A stretch of 29,232 nucleotides of DNA from AB-629-J13 sp964518835 (lineage in GTDB: Bacteria > Fidelibacterota > Marinisomatia > Marinisomatales > AB-629-J13). The stretch spans positions 1-29,232 of the forward strand of contig CAZFKU010000013.1 in NCBI GenBank assembly GCA_964518835.1, read 5' to 3'. Of this stretch, positions 1 to 8,836 are shown in pieces (position 1 is the stretch's first letter; each line of letters starts with the position of its first letter). Made by a program: the position numbers and the translations under genes. The notes below the pieces were generated by a model, which was not told the origin of the DNA, searched no databases, and worked only from the letters and a program-made list of their open reading frames with translations.

Positions 1-36
1 GCGAACGCTGCGCTCTCCCAACTGAGCTACGGCCCC
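1..36 (-). tRNA. tRNA-Ala (anticodon CGC), 5' part only
   Basis: Read on the minus strand from base 36, the sequence gives a 7-nt acceptor strand GGGGCCG, T8-A9, a GCTC/GAGC D-arm with an AGTTGGGA loop, and the 5' side of the anticodon stem (CAGCG). T32, T33 and anticodon CGC follow, with the third anticodon base at window position 1. CGC reads the alanine codon GCG. The D-arm and acceptor start fit tRNA-Ala. The 3' half, including the G3-U70 identity pair, lies outside the window, so alanine identity rests on the anticodon and the 5' acceptor strand. Confidence 0.93.
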
Positions 37-390
37 GAAGACAAAAATAATTTCCACTTAATTAAGATAATCTGGTTGGTATGCAAATTGAATACAAATG
101 AATCTATCCAATTTTATTCAAGTTATTACCTTTTTAGATTGTTCCAATGATTAAAAAATGAATTGATACTGATAATTCATTCTATGATTGGTAAAACGTT
201 AATCTAATTTGTGTTTTATGCATATATTTTAAAAAGAAATCTAATATGCAGTTTGGGTAAAAGATAAAAAGAATGTTAGTTGCAACAGACGAAATCCCGA
301 AGATGTGAAGACAGATGTACCCCGTATGTTCGCATATCAGCAAAGACTGGAATCCTTAAGAAAATGGACAGTCCTATAAAATTAATCCGT
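37..390. other. Gene-free stretch between tRNA-Ala and the T9SS protein gene
   Basis: I find no convincing gene here. Bases 37-240 are very AT-rich and probably hold the tRNA promoter. Bases 265-376 are visibly less AT-rich. They hold short open frames on both strands: about 34 codons on the minus strand ending at 276-278, and about 38 codons on the plus strand ending near 400. Neither has a start with a ribosome binding site or a recognisable product. It could be a small RNA, a decayed gene end or a family-specific intergenic repeat. Confidence 0.5.
59..86 (-). promoter_or_regulatory. Possible sigma70-like promoter of the tRNA-Ala gene
   Basis: On the minus strand a TTGCAT -35 box (81-86) is separated by 16 bases from a TAATTA -10 box (59-64). 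A start about 7 bases on would leave a leader of roughly 16 nt before the tRNA 5' end at base 36, which is reasonable for a processed tRNA precursor. The region is AT-rich, so chance matches are likely. Confidence 0.35.
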
Positions 391-1944
391 TTATTTTAGA
401 TATAATAATTTTTCCGAATAGCTGAATGAATTAGTATTTACGGTTAAAAGGTAAACCCCGGCACCCACATGATTATCAAGATTATTAGTTCCGTCCCATT
501 GAATTTTATATTCGCCGTTCTTCATTTTTCCTTTAAATATTTCTTTTACCATTTTACCTGTGAGATCAAATATTTTGATGGATACAAATTGTTCCAAGGT
601 CTCGCTATTCGGTAAAGTAAAACTAATGTTTGTCACCGGGTTAAATGGATTTGGGAAAACTTTAACCAATTGAAAGGTTTCTGGAGTTGAACTATTCTGT
701 ACTTTCTCCAAACTCAATCGCTCAATATGACCTTTAATGATAATATTGTCTTTTCCATCTAAGCGGTATTTTTTTCCCGTTTCAGGATTTTTCAGTATCC
801 AATTTCCTTCAACTTTTGAAAGGTCAGATGATATGGTAAGCGATTCACCGGGATTCATGATTTCAACTATTCCACGATCTTTTATTACCATCAAGTCTCC
901 GTCAAATCGAGCATCAAATGCGCTTGATGGCGGTATAGGAGGCATTGTATAACTGAGCATTTCACTTGGTGGAATTGAAATTCCGAAATATAATTTCTGA
1001 CCATTGATGGTAATGACATTTGCATTTTCAGTTCGATCATTAAAATCAAGAGAATTCATCCTTGCTGAATTTGTTGAAATTGTAACCTCGCCGGAATTGG
1101 TTGTGCGAATCCAGTAACCTTTCCCTGGAATTATTGACGATGTCTGTGCGTACGTTCCGTTAAAACCAAAAAGTGTTCCCGGAATAATAATTTCCTCCGG
1201 GTCTTCGAATTGACTTATTTCCACTGTGTCTGATATTCCACTGATGAGATTCCAATCCGCATTTAACTCAATAGAAAGATCATTGATGTTTTCACCAAAA
1301 ACCGGTATTATATCAGAATCATTGAATCTAAGCCAATATCCGCTACCTTCATCCAATTCTTGAGTCTGGTAATATGTATCGTAAAATCCATATAAAGTAC
1401 CGGGAATCGCATCGGGAAAAATTGTGGAATATACCGCGTCTTCAACAGTTAACGGCAACCCTACTAAATTCCAGTCATTCATGGAATTCACAAGGATAAA
1501 ATTGTATGTACTTGCCATATAATCCTGAAATAAAACCTCATCAGGATTATTCAAATCATAAATTTTAATCGTTGCAGTAGCTGTTCCTTCAAATTCTGAA
1601 ATAGCTAAAAACCATACAGAAAAATAAATGGTACTGTCTGGAGGAATTGGTTCTTGATAAAATGGAGCCCCGGGATTTGCTGTATCTAAACTATCCCAAT
1701 CGGCAGGGAAACAAATCCCTCCGAAACACAATTTATTTTCCCAATCAGTAGGTAAATCTAATTCTGTCCGTATGATAGCCAATGACAATGAATCATCAGA
1801 AATATTTTGAATCGTACCAGTAGGAGAAATAAAATATCCTAATTCAATATTGGAATAAGTCTCACTCGGATTGTAAATAAATGATTGTCCAAATACAATT
1901 TTGCACAATGTCATCATCAAGATGAAATGTTTTCTTTTAAACAT
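391..1944 (-). CDS. Secreted protein with C-terminal T9SS sorting domain
   Basis: This is an exported protein of 517 residues, likely released or surface-anchored through the type IX secretion system. It starts with a basic and hydrophobic signal peptide (about residues 1-20, ending near FGQ). The middle holds two copies of a roughly 55-residue repeat (about residues 157-211 and 230-286). Each opens with WNL and contains PGTL[YF]GF, then GxGYW[LI]R. The last 85 or so residues carry the FPNPFNP motif, an IxIFDLTGKxVK strand, a WDGTNN turn and a GVYLLxV strand, as in T9SS type A/FlgD-like sorting domains. I chose the ATG at 1944: a GAGG sits 6 bases upstream, whereas the in-frame TTG at 1956 overlaps that site. 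The cargo function is unknown and no catalytic domain is visible. Confidence 0.85.
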   Translation of the reverse strand: MFKRKHFILMMTLCKIVFGQSFIYNPSETYSNIELGYFISPTGTIQNISDDSLSLAIIRTELDLPTDWENKLCFGGICFPADWDSLDTANPGAPFYQEPIPPDSTIYFSVWFLAISEFEGTATATIKIYDLNNPDEVLFQDYMASTYNFILVNSMNDWNLVGLPLTVEDAVYSTIFPDAIPGTLYGFYDTYYQTQELDEGSGYWLRFNDSDIIPVFGENINDLSIELNADWNLISGISDTVEISQFEDPEEIIIPGTLFGFNGTYAQTSSIIPGKGYWIRTTNSGEVTISTNSARMNSLDFNDRTENANVITINGQKLYFGISIPPSEMLSYTMPPIPPSSAFDARFDGDLMVIKDRGIVEIMNPGESLTISSDLSKVEGNWILKNPETGKKYRLDGKDNIIIKGHIERLSLEKVQNSSTPETFQLVKVFPNPFNPVTNISFTLPNSETLEQFVSIKIFDLTGKMVKEIFKGKMKNGEYKIQWDGTNNLDNHVGAGVYLLTVNTNSFSYSEKLLYLK

Positions 1945-2038
1945 AAAGTACCTCAAAAGTTGATTTCATTTTCGATCGCAATAAGTTCTATAATTTTTAG
2001 ACCATATCAAATTAAAAAATATTCTAATAAATTTAATT

Positions 2039-4198
2039 TTACAAATTTTTAAGAAAATAGTCTGTCATCAATTGACGTAAATGAAATGATGCATTTCCTC
2101 CATAAATTCCGTGATTCCGGGATGGGTAGAACATAGTATCCACATGTTTACCCGCTTTGACAAATTTATTTACCAGTTGAATGGAATTCTGTGCATGGAC
2201 ATTATCATCCCCGGTTCCATGGATTAATAGCAATTCACCTTTAAATCTGTCAATATAAGAAAAAACAGAGGCGCTGTCATATCCTGCTTCATTTTCAGAA
2301 AGTAAACCCATAAAACGTTCTGTATATGCAGTGTCATATAATCTCCAATCTGTTACCGATGCAACCGCCACACCTACATCAAAATACTCTGCTCCTTTTG
2401 TCAATGCCAGTGCAGTAGCATACCCGCCTCCGCTCCAGCCCCAGATTCCCACTCGGGATGTATCCGCAAAAGAATACTTTCCAAGAAATTTGATTCCCTC
2501 AATGTGATCATGAATTAGCCATTTCCCCAAATCACCATAACCCAAATTTTTAAATGCTTTACCCCTCCCTCCTGTCTGACGGTTGTCCATAGAAAAAATG
2601 ATAAAACCATTCTTTGCCATATATTGATGCCATAAAAATCCTCTCCCTCTCCATCGATTTGTGACCATTTGGGAACCTGCCAAACCGTAAGTGTTCACCA
2701 AAATCGGATATTTTTTTGATTCATCAAAATCCCACGGAAGGGTGATCTTTCCATTCAGCAGAACTCCATCTGATGTTTGCACCGAGACTAATTCAGGATA
2801 AGTCCAATTAATACCATCAAAAATACTCATATCAGGACTTGACAAAGTTTTGATGTATTCTCCATTGATTTTTATTAATAGGGATGTGGCTGGAGTTCTT
2901 ACATCTGACCATGAGTCGATCATTATACTTTTTGTTGAAGAAATTGATATTGAATGCCAACCGGATTTTTGAGTAAGCCGGTTAATTTCTCCTCCGTCTA
3001 GCGAAACTGAAAATAAATGATTTTCCAATTCAGACACTTTGGTGGCAGTAAAAAAGATCAAATTCGTTTTTTCATCCACATCTATAATTTTACGGACTTC
3101 CCATTTTCCGTTTGTCAGTTGATTAATTAAAATTCCGTTCCTGTCAAAATGATAAATATGATTGAATCCCGTCCGTTCGGATGTCCAAATGAATGAACCA
3201 TCTTTCAAAATTCTAATATTATCATGAACATCCACCCAACACGAATCTCTTTCGGTTAACAGGATTTCCTTTTTTCCAATTTGAGGATCAAATCGAAGCA
3301 GATCCAATAGGTTTTGTTTGCGGTTCAGACGGAACACAATGATCTTTTCCTTCTGCCAAACTGCTTTTGGGTAATACACATCCTTCTCACCATCGTCATA
3401 TAACCATTTTATTCTTCCGCTTCTCACATGGATAATTCCCAATTTCATTTTAGGATTTTCCTCCCCTGCTTTCGGATAATAAATCGTACCTAATTTCGGA
3501 TATTGTTCACGTTCATCCAGCCAGTGAAATTTTTTCACATTGGATTGATCTTCCTGAAAAAAGAAAATATACCGACTGTCCGGTGACCACCTGTACGCAT
3601 CATATCCACTGAATTCCTCTTCGTAAAGCCAGCCAAAATGACCGTTCAGGATCGTTTCAGATCCATCCCGTGTCAGTCGTTTTTCCCGTAAAGTTTTCAG
3701 GTCAAACACATAGAGATTATTATCTTCCTTCACATAACTAATTTTTTTTCCATCCAGTGAAAATTTTACATTTCGTAATTGCGAATTTTCATCTGAAATT
3801 TGGATAACCTCTTCACTAATTAAATCATAAACAAAATATTTTCCTGTAAAAGAGTGTCTCCAGATATTATCCCGGTCTGTCAATAAAAGTATTTTTGTTC
3901 CATCCCTGTTATATGAATAGGACGAAACCTGAAATGATTTGTTATTATATTTTAATTTGTCACTTGAAATATATGCAGTCGTATCACCGGAATTCAATTT
4001 TACACGAAGAAAAGAGTTGACGGAGTCTCCCTGAGCTTTTTGATAAATTAATATATCATCACTCTCCGGAATCCATTTCCACCGTCCCAATCCATTCGTT
4101 TGAAATGTCCCATTTTTATATATATTTTCAAGGGTAAGTTCCACTCCGTGGATAAGAGGTACGATGGTTAATAAAAATATCAGGGTTTTAATTTTCAA
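2039..4198 (-). CDS. Dipeptidyl-peptidase IV family serine peptidase (S9B)
   Basis: This is a 719-residue exported prolyl dipeptidyl peptidase, expected to release N-terminal Xaa-Pro/Ala dipeptides in the periplasm. Residues 1-18 form a signal peptide. Residues about 60-480 form the DPP4-type propeller, including an EEE cluster at 193-195 in the sequence LYEEEF, which matches the glutamate pair that holds the substrate amino terminus in DPP4. The hydrolase domain (about 500-719) has the nucleophile S589 in GWSGGG, D664 in HGTGDDNVH and H696 in NHGIYGG. The spacing from D to H (32) equals that of human DPP4 and the S-to-D spacing (75) is close to it. The only usable start is a TTG at 4198, because a stop lies just upstream in frame. 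No clear Shine-Dalgarno is present. The 82-nt gap to the T9SS protein gene downstream does not settle whether the two are cotranscribed. Confidence 0.93.
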   Translation of the reverse strand: MKIKTLIFLLTIVPLIHGVELTLENIYKNGTFQTNGLGRWKWIPESDDILIYQKAQGDSVNSFLRVKLNSGDTTAYISSDKLKYNNKSFQVSSYSYNRDGTKILLLTDRDNIWRHSFTGKYFVYDLISEEVIQISDENSQLRNVKFSLDGKKISYVKEDNNLYVFDLKTLREKRLTRDGSETILNGHFGWLYEEEFSGYDAYRWSPDSRYIFFFQEDQSNVKKFHWLDEREQYPKLGTIYYPKAGEENPKMKLGIIHVRSGRIKWLYDDGEKDVYYPKAVWQKEKIIVFRLNRKQNLLDLLRFDPQIGKKEILLTERDSCWVDVHDNIRILKDGSFIWTSERTGFNHIYHFDRNGILINQLTNGKWEVRKIIDVDEKTNLIFFTATKVSELENHLFSVSLDGGEINRLTQKSGWHSISISSTKSIMIDSWSDVRTPATSLLIKINGEYIKTLSSPDMSIFDGINWTYPELVSVQTSDGVLLNGKITLPWDFDESKKYPILVNTYGLAGSQMVTNRWRGRGFLWHQYMAKNGFIIFSMDNRQTGGRGKAFKNLGYGDLGKWLIHDHIEGIKFLGKYSFADTSRVGIWGWSGGGYATALALTKGAEYFDVGVAVASVTDWRLYDTAYTERFMGLLSENEAGYDSASVFSYIDRFKGELLLIHGTGDDNVHAQNSIQLVNKFVKAGKHVDTMFYPSRNHGIYGGNASFHLRQLMTDYFLKNL

Positions 4199-4236
4199 AG
4201 GATCATGTCAATCAAATTTTAAATTAGGGATGTCAT

Positions 4237-4256
4237 TTTTTCATTTGAATGAAAAA
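4237..4256. repeat. 20-bp palindrome in the divergent intergenic region
   Basis: A perfect 9-bp inverted repeat (TTTTTCATT / AATGAAAAA) with a 2-base centre lies between the divergent DPP4-like and PpiD-like genes. Its near-continuous symmetry suits a protein-binding site better than a terminator. In DNA this AT-rich, chance cannot be excluded. Confidence 0.35.
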
Positions 4257-4347
4257 GAAAATTGGATTATGCTTCCGATTGTTTCTCAACTTTCATTTCG
4301 GTAAATTCGCACCCATTTATTATGTATAAATTTAAGGAAAATATACA

Positions 4348-6186
4348 ATGGCTTTAATGACTTCCATGCGGAACCGTATGCATATTGTTCTCTGGGGATT
4401 ACTTATCATGTTTGTATTGAGTATGACCGTGGGTGGGCTTGTGGGCGGTGCAAATATTATTGATCAATTATTTGGCAGAATCAACCCATCCGATGCAATT
4501 GGTGCGGTAAACGGGGAAATAATTTCTCCTGATTTCTTTTCCCGCCTTGTGGGCAATCGAATAGACCAGGCACGTGCCGGTGGACAAACCATTGATGACC
4601 GGACATTAGACCAGACACGAAAACAGGTTTGGGATAATATTGTAAGAGATTTTCTGGTAGCACAAAAAGTCAAAGAATTAAAAATTGAAGCAACGGATGA
4701 AGAAGTAGTCTATCATCTGAAAAATAGTCCTCCTGCTTTTTTAAAGTCCAATCCAAATTTCCAGACCTTAGGAGAATTTGATCCGGTAAAATATGATTTG
4801 GCTGTTTCCAGCCCGGAAGGCAACGAATGGGCTGGCACAGAACAGTTTATGAAAGAATCCTTCATTCCTGATTTTAAACTCCGGCAGATACTTTTCTCTT
4901 CCATCTCAGCTACGGATAAGGAAGTCAAAGATGAATTTACGAAAAGGAATATTCAATATACTATAGAAGCAGTCCATGTGACGAATACAATGGTCAATTC
5001 AGATTCACTGGAACCGACTGAAGAACAGTTGTTAGTTGAATATAACAACAGACTGGATGAATTTGAAAAAGGAGAAACCCGTTCCTTGCGTTATATTTTA
5101 TGGAAAAAAGATGCTGCTGAAATTGATTCAATATCAGTAAAAGAAGAAGCTCAGGAACTAAGAGATAAAATTGATGCAGGTGCAGATTTTGCAGAACTGG
5201 CAAATTTATACACGGACGATCCCAGTAATCAGGTTACACCGGATTCTGGAAAAGGTGGTGACCTTGGTTTTATCAGAAAAGGTCAAATGGTTCCAGCCTT
5301 TGAAGATGCTGCGTTCAGTGCCGAACCGAATGAAATTGTAGGTCCTGTCCTCTCCGCTTTTGGATATCATATTATTAAACTAATCGAGAAAAAAAATGAA
5401 GGAGAAGATGAACAGGTTCATGCCGCTCATATTTTATTAAAAATTGATGCCAGCCCATCTACATTGGACGAATTAAGAAGACAGGCTATTTTATTCAGTT
5501 ATGATGCTCAGGATTATGGTTTTGATGTCGCTGTAGATACACATAAAGTTGACGTTAAAACTGCAGAAGGTTTGGCTGAAGATGCGAATTACGTTTCCGG
5601 TATTGGATTTATCCGTAGTGCAATTCGTTTCGCTTTTAATAGTAAACCGGGAGTTGTCTCAGATCCGCTGGAAAATGATAATTACTATGTTGTGGCAACC
5701 CTTGATTCTATCGCTCCACCGGGAGTAAAATCTTTTGAGGATGTTAAAACTCGAATAAACAGGGATCTGACAAATGAGATCACCAGAAAAGAGTCCGAAA
5801 CCCTGGCACAGACCCTAATGGGAAAAATTAACAGCGGGTTGACTATGAACGATCTGGTAAATCAACATGAAAAATTGGAAAGAGTTAAAAGTGATTCGAA
5901 AACATTAAATCGTAGCTTTGAATCTGTTGGGAAAAGCAATTTTATTGTGGGAGCTTTATTGAACGCTTTTCCGGGAGACATTGTTGGACCATTGCAAACA
6001 TCCAGAGGTCATGCAATTATTCACCTGATGGAGGTAGCCGAAATGGATTCCAATCAATTTGAAATTCAAAAAGATGGTATTCGCAATAGCCTGGTGAACC
6101 AGAAAAAAAACAGGGCTTTCAGTGAATGGCTGGATCAACAAAAATCTGAAGCCGAAATCGTAGATAACAGGAACTTTTATTTTTAA
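4348..6186 (+). CDS. PpiD/SurA-like membrane-anchored peptidyl-prolyl isomerase
   Basis: This is a 612-residue periplasmic foldase held in the inner membrane. A single N-terminal membrane helix (about residues 12-34) is followed by a SurA-N-like chaperone region (about 45-230). The phrase AVNGEIISPDFFSR is typical of the start of that fold. A parvulin-type rotamase domain occupies about 240-350 (DFAELA, GGDLGF, VPAFEDAAF, FGYHIIKL). A second, eroded rotamase segment begins at HAAHILLK and leads into a C-terminal part like that of PpiD. The start ATG has AAGGA 9 bases upstream. The family helps outer-membrane and secreted proteins fold after Sec export, which fits a genome rich in such cargo. 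Domain order and length (E. coli PpiD is about 620 residues) favour PpiD over SurA. Confidence 0.88.
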   Translation: MALMTSMRNRMHIVLWGLLIMFVLSMTVGGLVGGANIIDQLFGRINPSDAIGAVNGEIISPDFFSRLVGNRIDQARAGGQTIDDRTLDQTRKQVWDNIVRDFLVAQKVKELKIEATDEEVVYHLKNSPPAFLKSNPNFQTLGEFDPVKYDLAVSSPEGNEWAGTEQFMKESFIPDFKLRQILFSSISATDKEVKDEFTKRNIQYTIEAVHVTNTMVNSDSLEPTEEQLLVEYNNRLDEFEKGETRSLRYILWKKDAAEIDSISVKEEAQELRDKIDAGADFAELANLYTDDPSNQVTPDSGKGGDLGFIRKGQMVPAFEDAAFSAEPNEIVGPVLSAFGYHIIKLIEKKNEGEDEQVHAAHILLKIDASPSTLDELRRQAILFSYDAQDYGFDVAVDTHKVDVKTAEGLAEDANYVSGIGFIRSAIRFAFNSKPGVVSDPLENDNYYVVATLDSIAPPGVKSFEDVKTRINRDLTNEITRKESETLAQTLMGKINSGLTMNDLVNQHEKLERVKSDSKTLNRSFESVGKSNFIVGALLNAFPGDIVGPLQTSRGHAIIHLMEVAEMDSNQFEIQKDGIRNSLVNQKKNRAFSEWLDQQKSEAEIVDNRNFYF

Positions 6187-6307
6187 CAATATTTTCTAAC
6201 GGAAAATTATTTCCCAATTCCTCATAAATACAGTTTAATGGGAATCCAAATAATACCTAGTTTCCAATAAATTTATAGGTTTCATTATTTTTTGGACTGG
6301 ATAAAAA

Positions 6308-7174
6308 TTGGATAACATCAAAATAGTGGAAGTGGGTCCACGGGACGGACTTCAAAGTATTAAAGTTACAGTGCCTACCCAAATAAAAATCGAATATATA
6401 AATAAATTGAGTGAAGCCCAATTTCCAGAAATTGAAATAACCGGGTTTGTCCATCCCGATTGGGTTCCGCAACTGTCTGACTCTTCAGAGGTTTCTGAAA
6501 ATATTGTACGTCATGATTCCATCACATACACTGCTCTCGTTCCAAATTTAAGAGGGGCTCAAGAAGCGGAAAAACATGGAATAAACTCCATCTCAGTCAT
6601 TACAGCTGTCAGCGAAACATTCAATTTAAAAAATACAAACTGTTCCATCAGTGAAAGCATGGAACGTATTTCTGAAATTGTGGATTATGCTAAAGAAACT
6701 AATATGCAAATTAGAGCCTATATTTCTACATGCTGGGATTGTCCTTATGAAGGAGCAATCAATCCGATAATGATAAAACCTGTAATTGACCATTTATATC
6801 AATTTGAGACCATTCGGGAATTCGTTCTCAGCGACACCACAGGAAAAGCCACTGTAACAAATGTACAATATCTTTTAGATGTATTATTTACTGAATTTAA
6901 TCCATCGGAATTTGCCCTCCATTTTCATGATACTTTCGGACAAGCAGGTGAAAATATGAAATGCGGACTGGACAATGGGATTCATACATTTGATGCTTCT
7001 ACAGGCGGTATTGGGGGATGTCCGTTTGCTCCCGGAGCAAAAGGAAATATTTCTTCACATAAGGCAGTTTCCATTATTGATGAATCAGGGTTTTCAACCG
7101 GAATAAATAAAGAAAAATTGAATGATGCAGGAAAATACATAAATTCAGCTTTATCCAAAATTCAGGAATTATGA
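6308..7174 (+). CDS. mvaB: Hydroxymethylglutaryl-CoA lyase
   Basis: This 288-residue cytoplasmic enzyme splits HMG-CoA into acetyl-CoA and acetoacetate, the last step of leucine breakdown. The DRE-TIM lyase signature is complete: R12-D13 in VGPRDGLQ, E43 in EIEITGF, the metal ligands H205 and H207 in HFHDT, and the C-loop GGIGGCPFAPGAKGN with C238 and N247. These match the human residues R41, D42, E72, H233, H235, C266 and N275. Length is usual for bacterial forms. It starts at a TTG (6308), because an in-frame stop lies two codons upstream and the family signature begins only a few residues later. The stop overlaps the next gene by 4 bases (ATGA), so the two are translationally coupled. Confidence 0.95.
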   Translation: MDNIKIVEVGPRDGLQSIKVTVPTQIKIEYINKLSEAQFPEIEITGFVHPDWVPQLSDSSEVSENIVRHDSITYTALVPNLRGAQEAEKHGINSISVITAVSETFNLKNTNCSISESMERISEIVDYAKETNMQIRAYISTCWDCPYEGAINPIMIKPVIDHLYQFETIREFVLSDTTGKATVTNVQYLLDVLFTEFNPSEFALHFHDTFGQAGENMKCGLDNGIHTFDASTGGIGGCPFAPGAKGNISSHKAVSIIDESGFSTGINKEKLNDAGKYINSALSKIQEL

Positions 7175-8772
7175 ATAGTATAAAATCAAAAATTGATATC
7201 CATTCTCAGGAATTTTCCGGGAATTACGAAAAAAATAAAAAACTCAATTATCAACTTCGTCAAACTATTGCTGAAATTGAAAAAATGGGTTCACCGGAAT
7301 CCATTGAAAGACACTTAAAACGAGGAAAATTAACCGTTAGAGACCGAATCAAATCACTTTTAGATAAAGGCTCTTTTTTCCTTGAACTCTCCCCTTTAGC
7401 AGGATTCGAAGTTTATGACTCACCATTACCTTCTGCAGGATTAGTTTCCGGTATTGGGAAAATTCACGGCAATCGATGTATGATTATTGCTAATGATGCT
7501 ACGGTAAAAGGAGGTACATATTTCCCCATTACCATCAAAAAACATTTACGTTCTCAGGAAATTGCAATGGAAAACCACCTTCCTTGTGTTTACCTTGTGG
7601 ACAGCGGAGGTGCCTTTTTACCAAAACAAGATGAAGTATTTCCAGACAGAGATCATTTTGGACGTATTTTCTATAATCAGGCGCAGATGTCAGCAAAAAA
7701 TATTCCCCAAATTGCCGTTGTCATGGGAAGTTGCACAGCGGGAGGAGCTTATGTACCGGCTATGTCAGATGAATCCATTATTGTCAATAAAACCGGAACA
7801 ATATTTCTTGGTGGACCTCCCTTGGTAAAAGCGGCAATCGGGGAGAATTCAACTGCAGAAGAATTAGGAGGTGCTGAACTTCATACACAAAAAAGCGGTG
7901 TAGCAGATCATTTTGCTGAAGATGATGATAATGCATTGCAGATATGCAGAAATATTTTGGAAAATATAAATAAATCAGCAAAATCATTTCAACCCGAATT
8001 TGAATCTCCTAACTATGATGCAGAAGAGATATACGGAATATTGAATGTGAGTCATCACCAGTCTTTTGACGTCCACGAAATTATCGCACGTATTGTGGAC
8101 GCTTCTCAATTTCAGGGTTTTAAATCTGAATACGGAAAAACGTTGGTAACGGGATTTTCAAAAATTCATGGAATTCACGTAGGAGTTATCGCAAATAATG
8201 GTATACTGTACAGTGAGTCCGCATTGAAAGGAACTCACTTTATACAACTCTGTTGTCAACGGAAAATACCGCTGATTTTTCTACAAAATATTACCGGTTT
8301 TATGGTTGGGAAAAAAGCAGAAGAAGGGGGAATAGCTAAAGACGGAGCTAAGATGGTTCAGGCTGTTGCAACAGCTAATGTTCCAAAATTAACGGTGATT
8401 ATCGGCGGTAGTTTTGGAGCAGGAAATTATGCAATGTCCGGCAGGGCATATCAACCCCGATTTTTGTGGATGTGGCCAAATGCTAGAATTTCAGTTATGG
8501 GCGGATCTCAGGCAGCAGATGTATTGGCAACAGTCAAAAAAGATCAATTGGAATCAAAAGGGAAATCCCTTTCGAAAAAAGGAGAAAAAGAAATTCAAGA
8601 TCCTGTGCTGGAAAAATATGAGAAAGAAGGTCATCCATATTATGCAAGTGCAAGGTTATGGGATGACGGAGTTATTGAACCAGTTCGTACAAGAGACTAT
8701 CTTGCTGAAGGACTGAAAACTGTATTACAGAATCCAATTCCTGACTCAAATCCCCCCGTCTTTCGTATGTAA
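7171..8772 (+). CDS. mccB: Methylcrotonyl-CoA carboxylase, carboxyltransferase (beta) subunit
   Basis: This 533-residue subunit moves the carboxyl group from carboxybiotin to 3-methylcrotonyl-CoA in leucine breakdown, two steps before the HMG-CoA lyase made by the preceding gene. The N-terminal half carries MGSCTAGGAYVPAMSDE and then TIFLGGPPLVKAAIGE. The C-terminal half carries NITGFMVGKKAEEGG, GGSFGAGNYAMSGRAY and MGGSQAAD. These are typical of the MCC beta branch of acyl-CoA carboxylases, and the length matches. Other acyl-CoA carboxylases (propionyl, geranyl) are less likely given these motifs and the partner gene. The biotin carboxylase/biotin carrier subunit, isovaleryl-CoA dehydrogenase and methylglutaconyl-CoA hydratase are not in the window and must be encoded elsewhere. 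The gene ends one base before the terminator hairpin begins. Confidence 0.93.
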   Translation: MNSIKSKIDIHSQEFSGNYEKNKKLNYQLRQTIAEIEKMGSPESIERHLKRGKLTVRDRIKSLLDKGSFFLELSPLAGFEVYDSPLPSAGLVSGIGKIHGNRCMIIANDATVKGGTYFPITIKKHLRSQEIAMENHLPCVYLVDSGGAFLPKQDEVFPDRDHFGRIFYNQAQMSAKNIPQIAVVMGSCTAGGAYVPAMSDESIIVNKTGTIFLGGPPLVKAAIGENSTAEELGGAELHTQKSGVADHFAEDDDNALQICRNILENINKSAKSFQPEFESPNYDAEEIYGILNVSHHQSFDVHEIIARIVDASQFQGFKSEYGKTLVTGFSKIHGIHVGVIANNGILYSESALKGTHFIQLCCQRKIPLIFLQNITGFMVGKKAEEGGIAKDGAKMVQAVATANVPKLTVIIGGSFGAGNYAMSGRAYQPRFLWMWPNARISVMGGSQAADVLATVKKDQLESKGKSLSKKGEKEIQDPVLEKYEKEGHPYYASARLWDDGVIEPVRTRDYLAEGLKTVLQNPIPDSNPPVFRM

Positions 8773-8800
8773 AAAATCCCACCAGAATTGGTGGGATTTT
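8773..8800. terminator. Bidirectional intrinsic terminator
   Basis: A perfect 11-bp inverted repeat (AAAATCCCACC at 8773-8783, GGTGGGATTTT at 8790-8800) surrounds a 6-base loop. The A and T ends give a U-tract on either strand. It lies between the convergent mccB gene and the coiled-coil/TPR gene, so it can end transcription from both sides. Confidence 0.92.
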
Positions 8801-8836
8801 ATATTGAATATTTTCTGAAATACTTACGATTACAAT

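Noticed and set aside
4464..5203. Minus-strand open frames opposite the PpiD-like gene
   Set aside because: They are short, have no ribosome sites or known motifs, and sit opposite a well-supported gene.
6187..6307. Possible terminator after the PpiD-like gene (ACCTA/TAGGT and TTCCCA/TGGGAA repeats)
   Set aside because: Stems are only 5-6 bp with loops of 15-22 bases. The T-rich stretch after the second is probably chance, so I cannot tell whether the foldase gene reads through to the leucine genes.
8414..8716. 100-codon open frame inside mccB, other frame
   Set aside because: It lies within a clearly coding, family-conserved gene and its translation has low-complexity, unlikely composition. 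It is a shadow of mccB.
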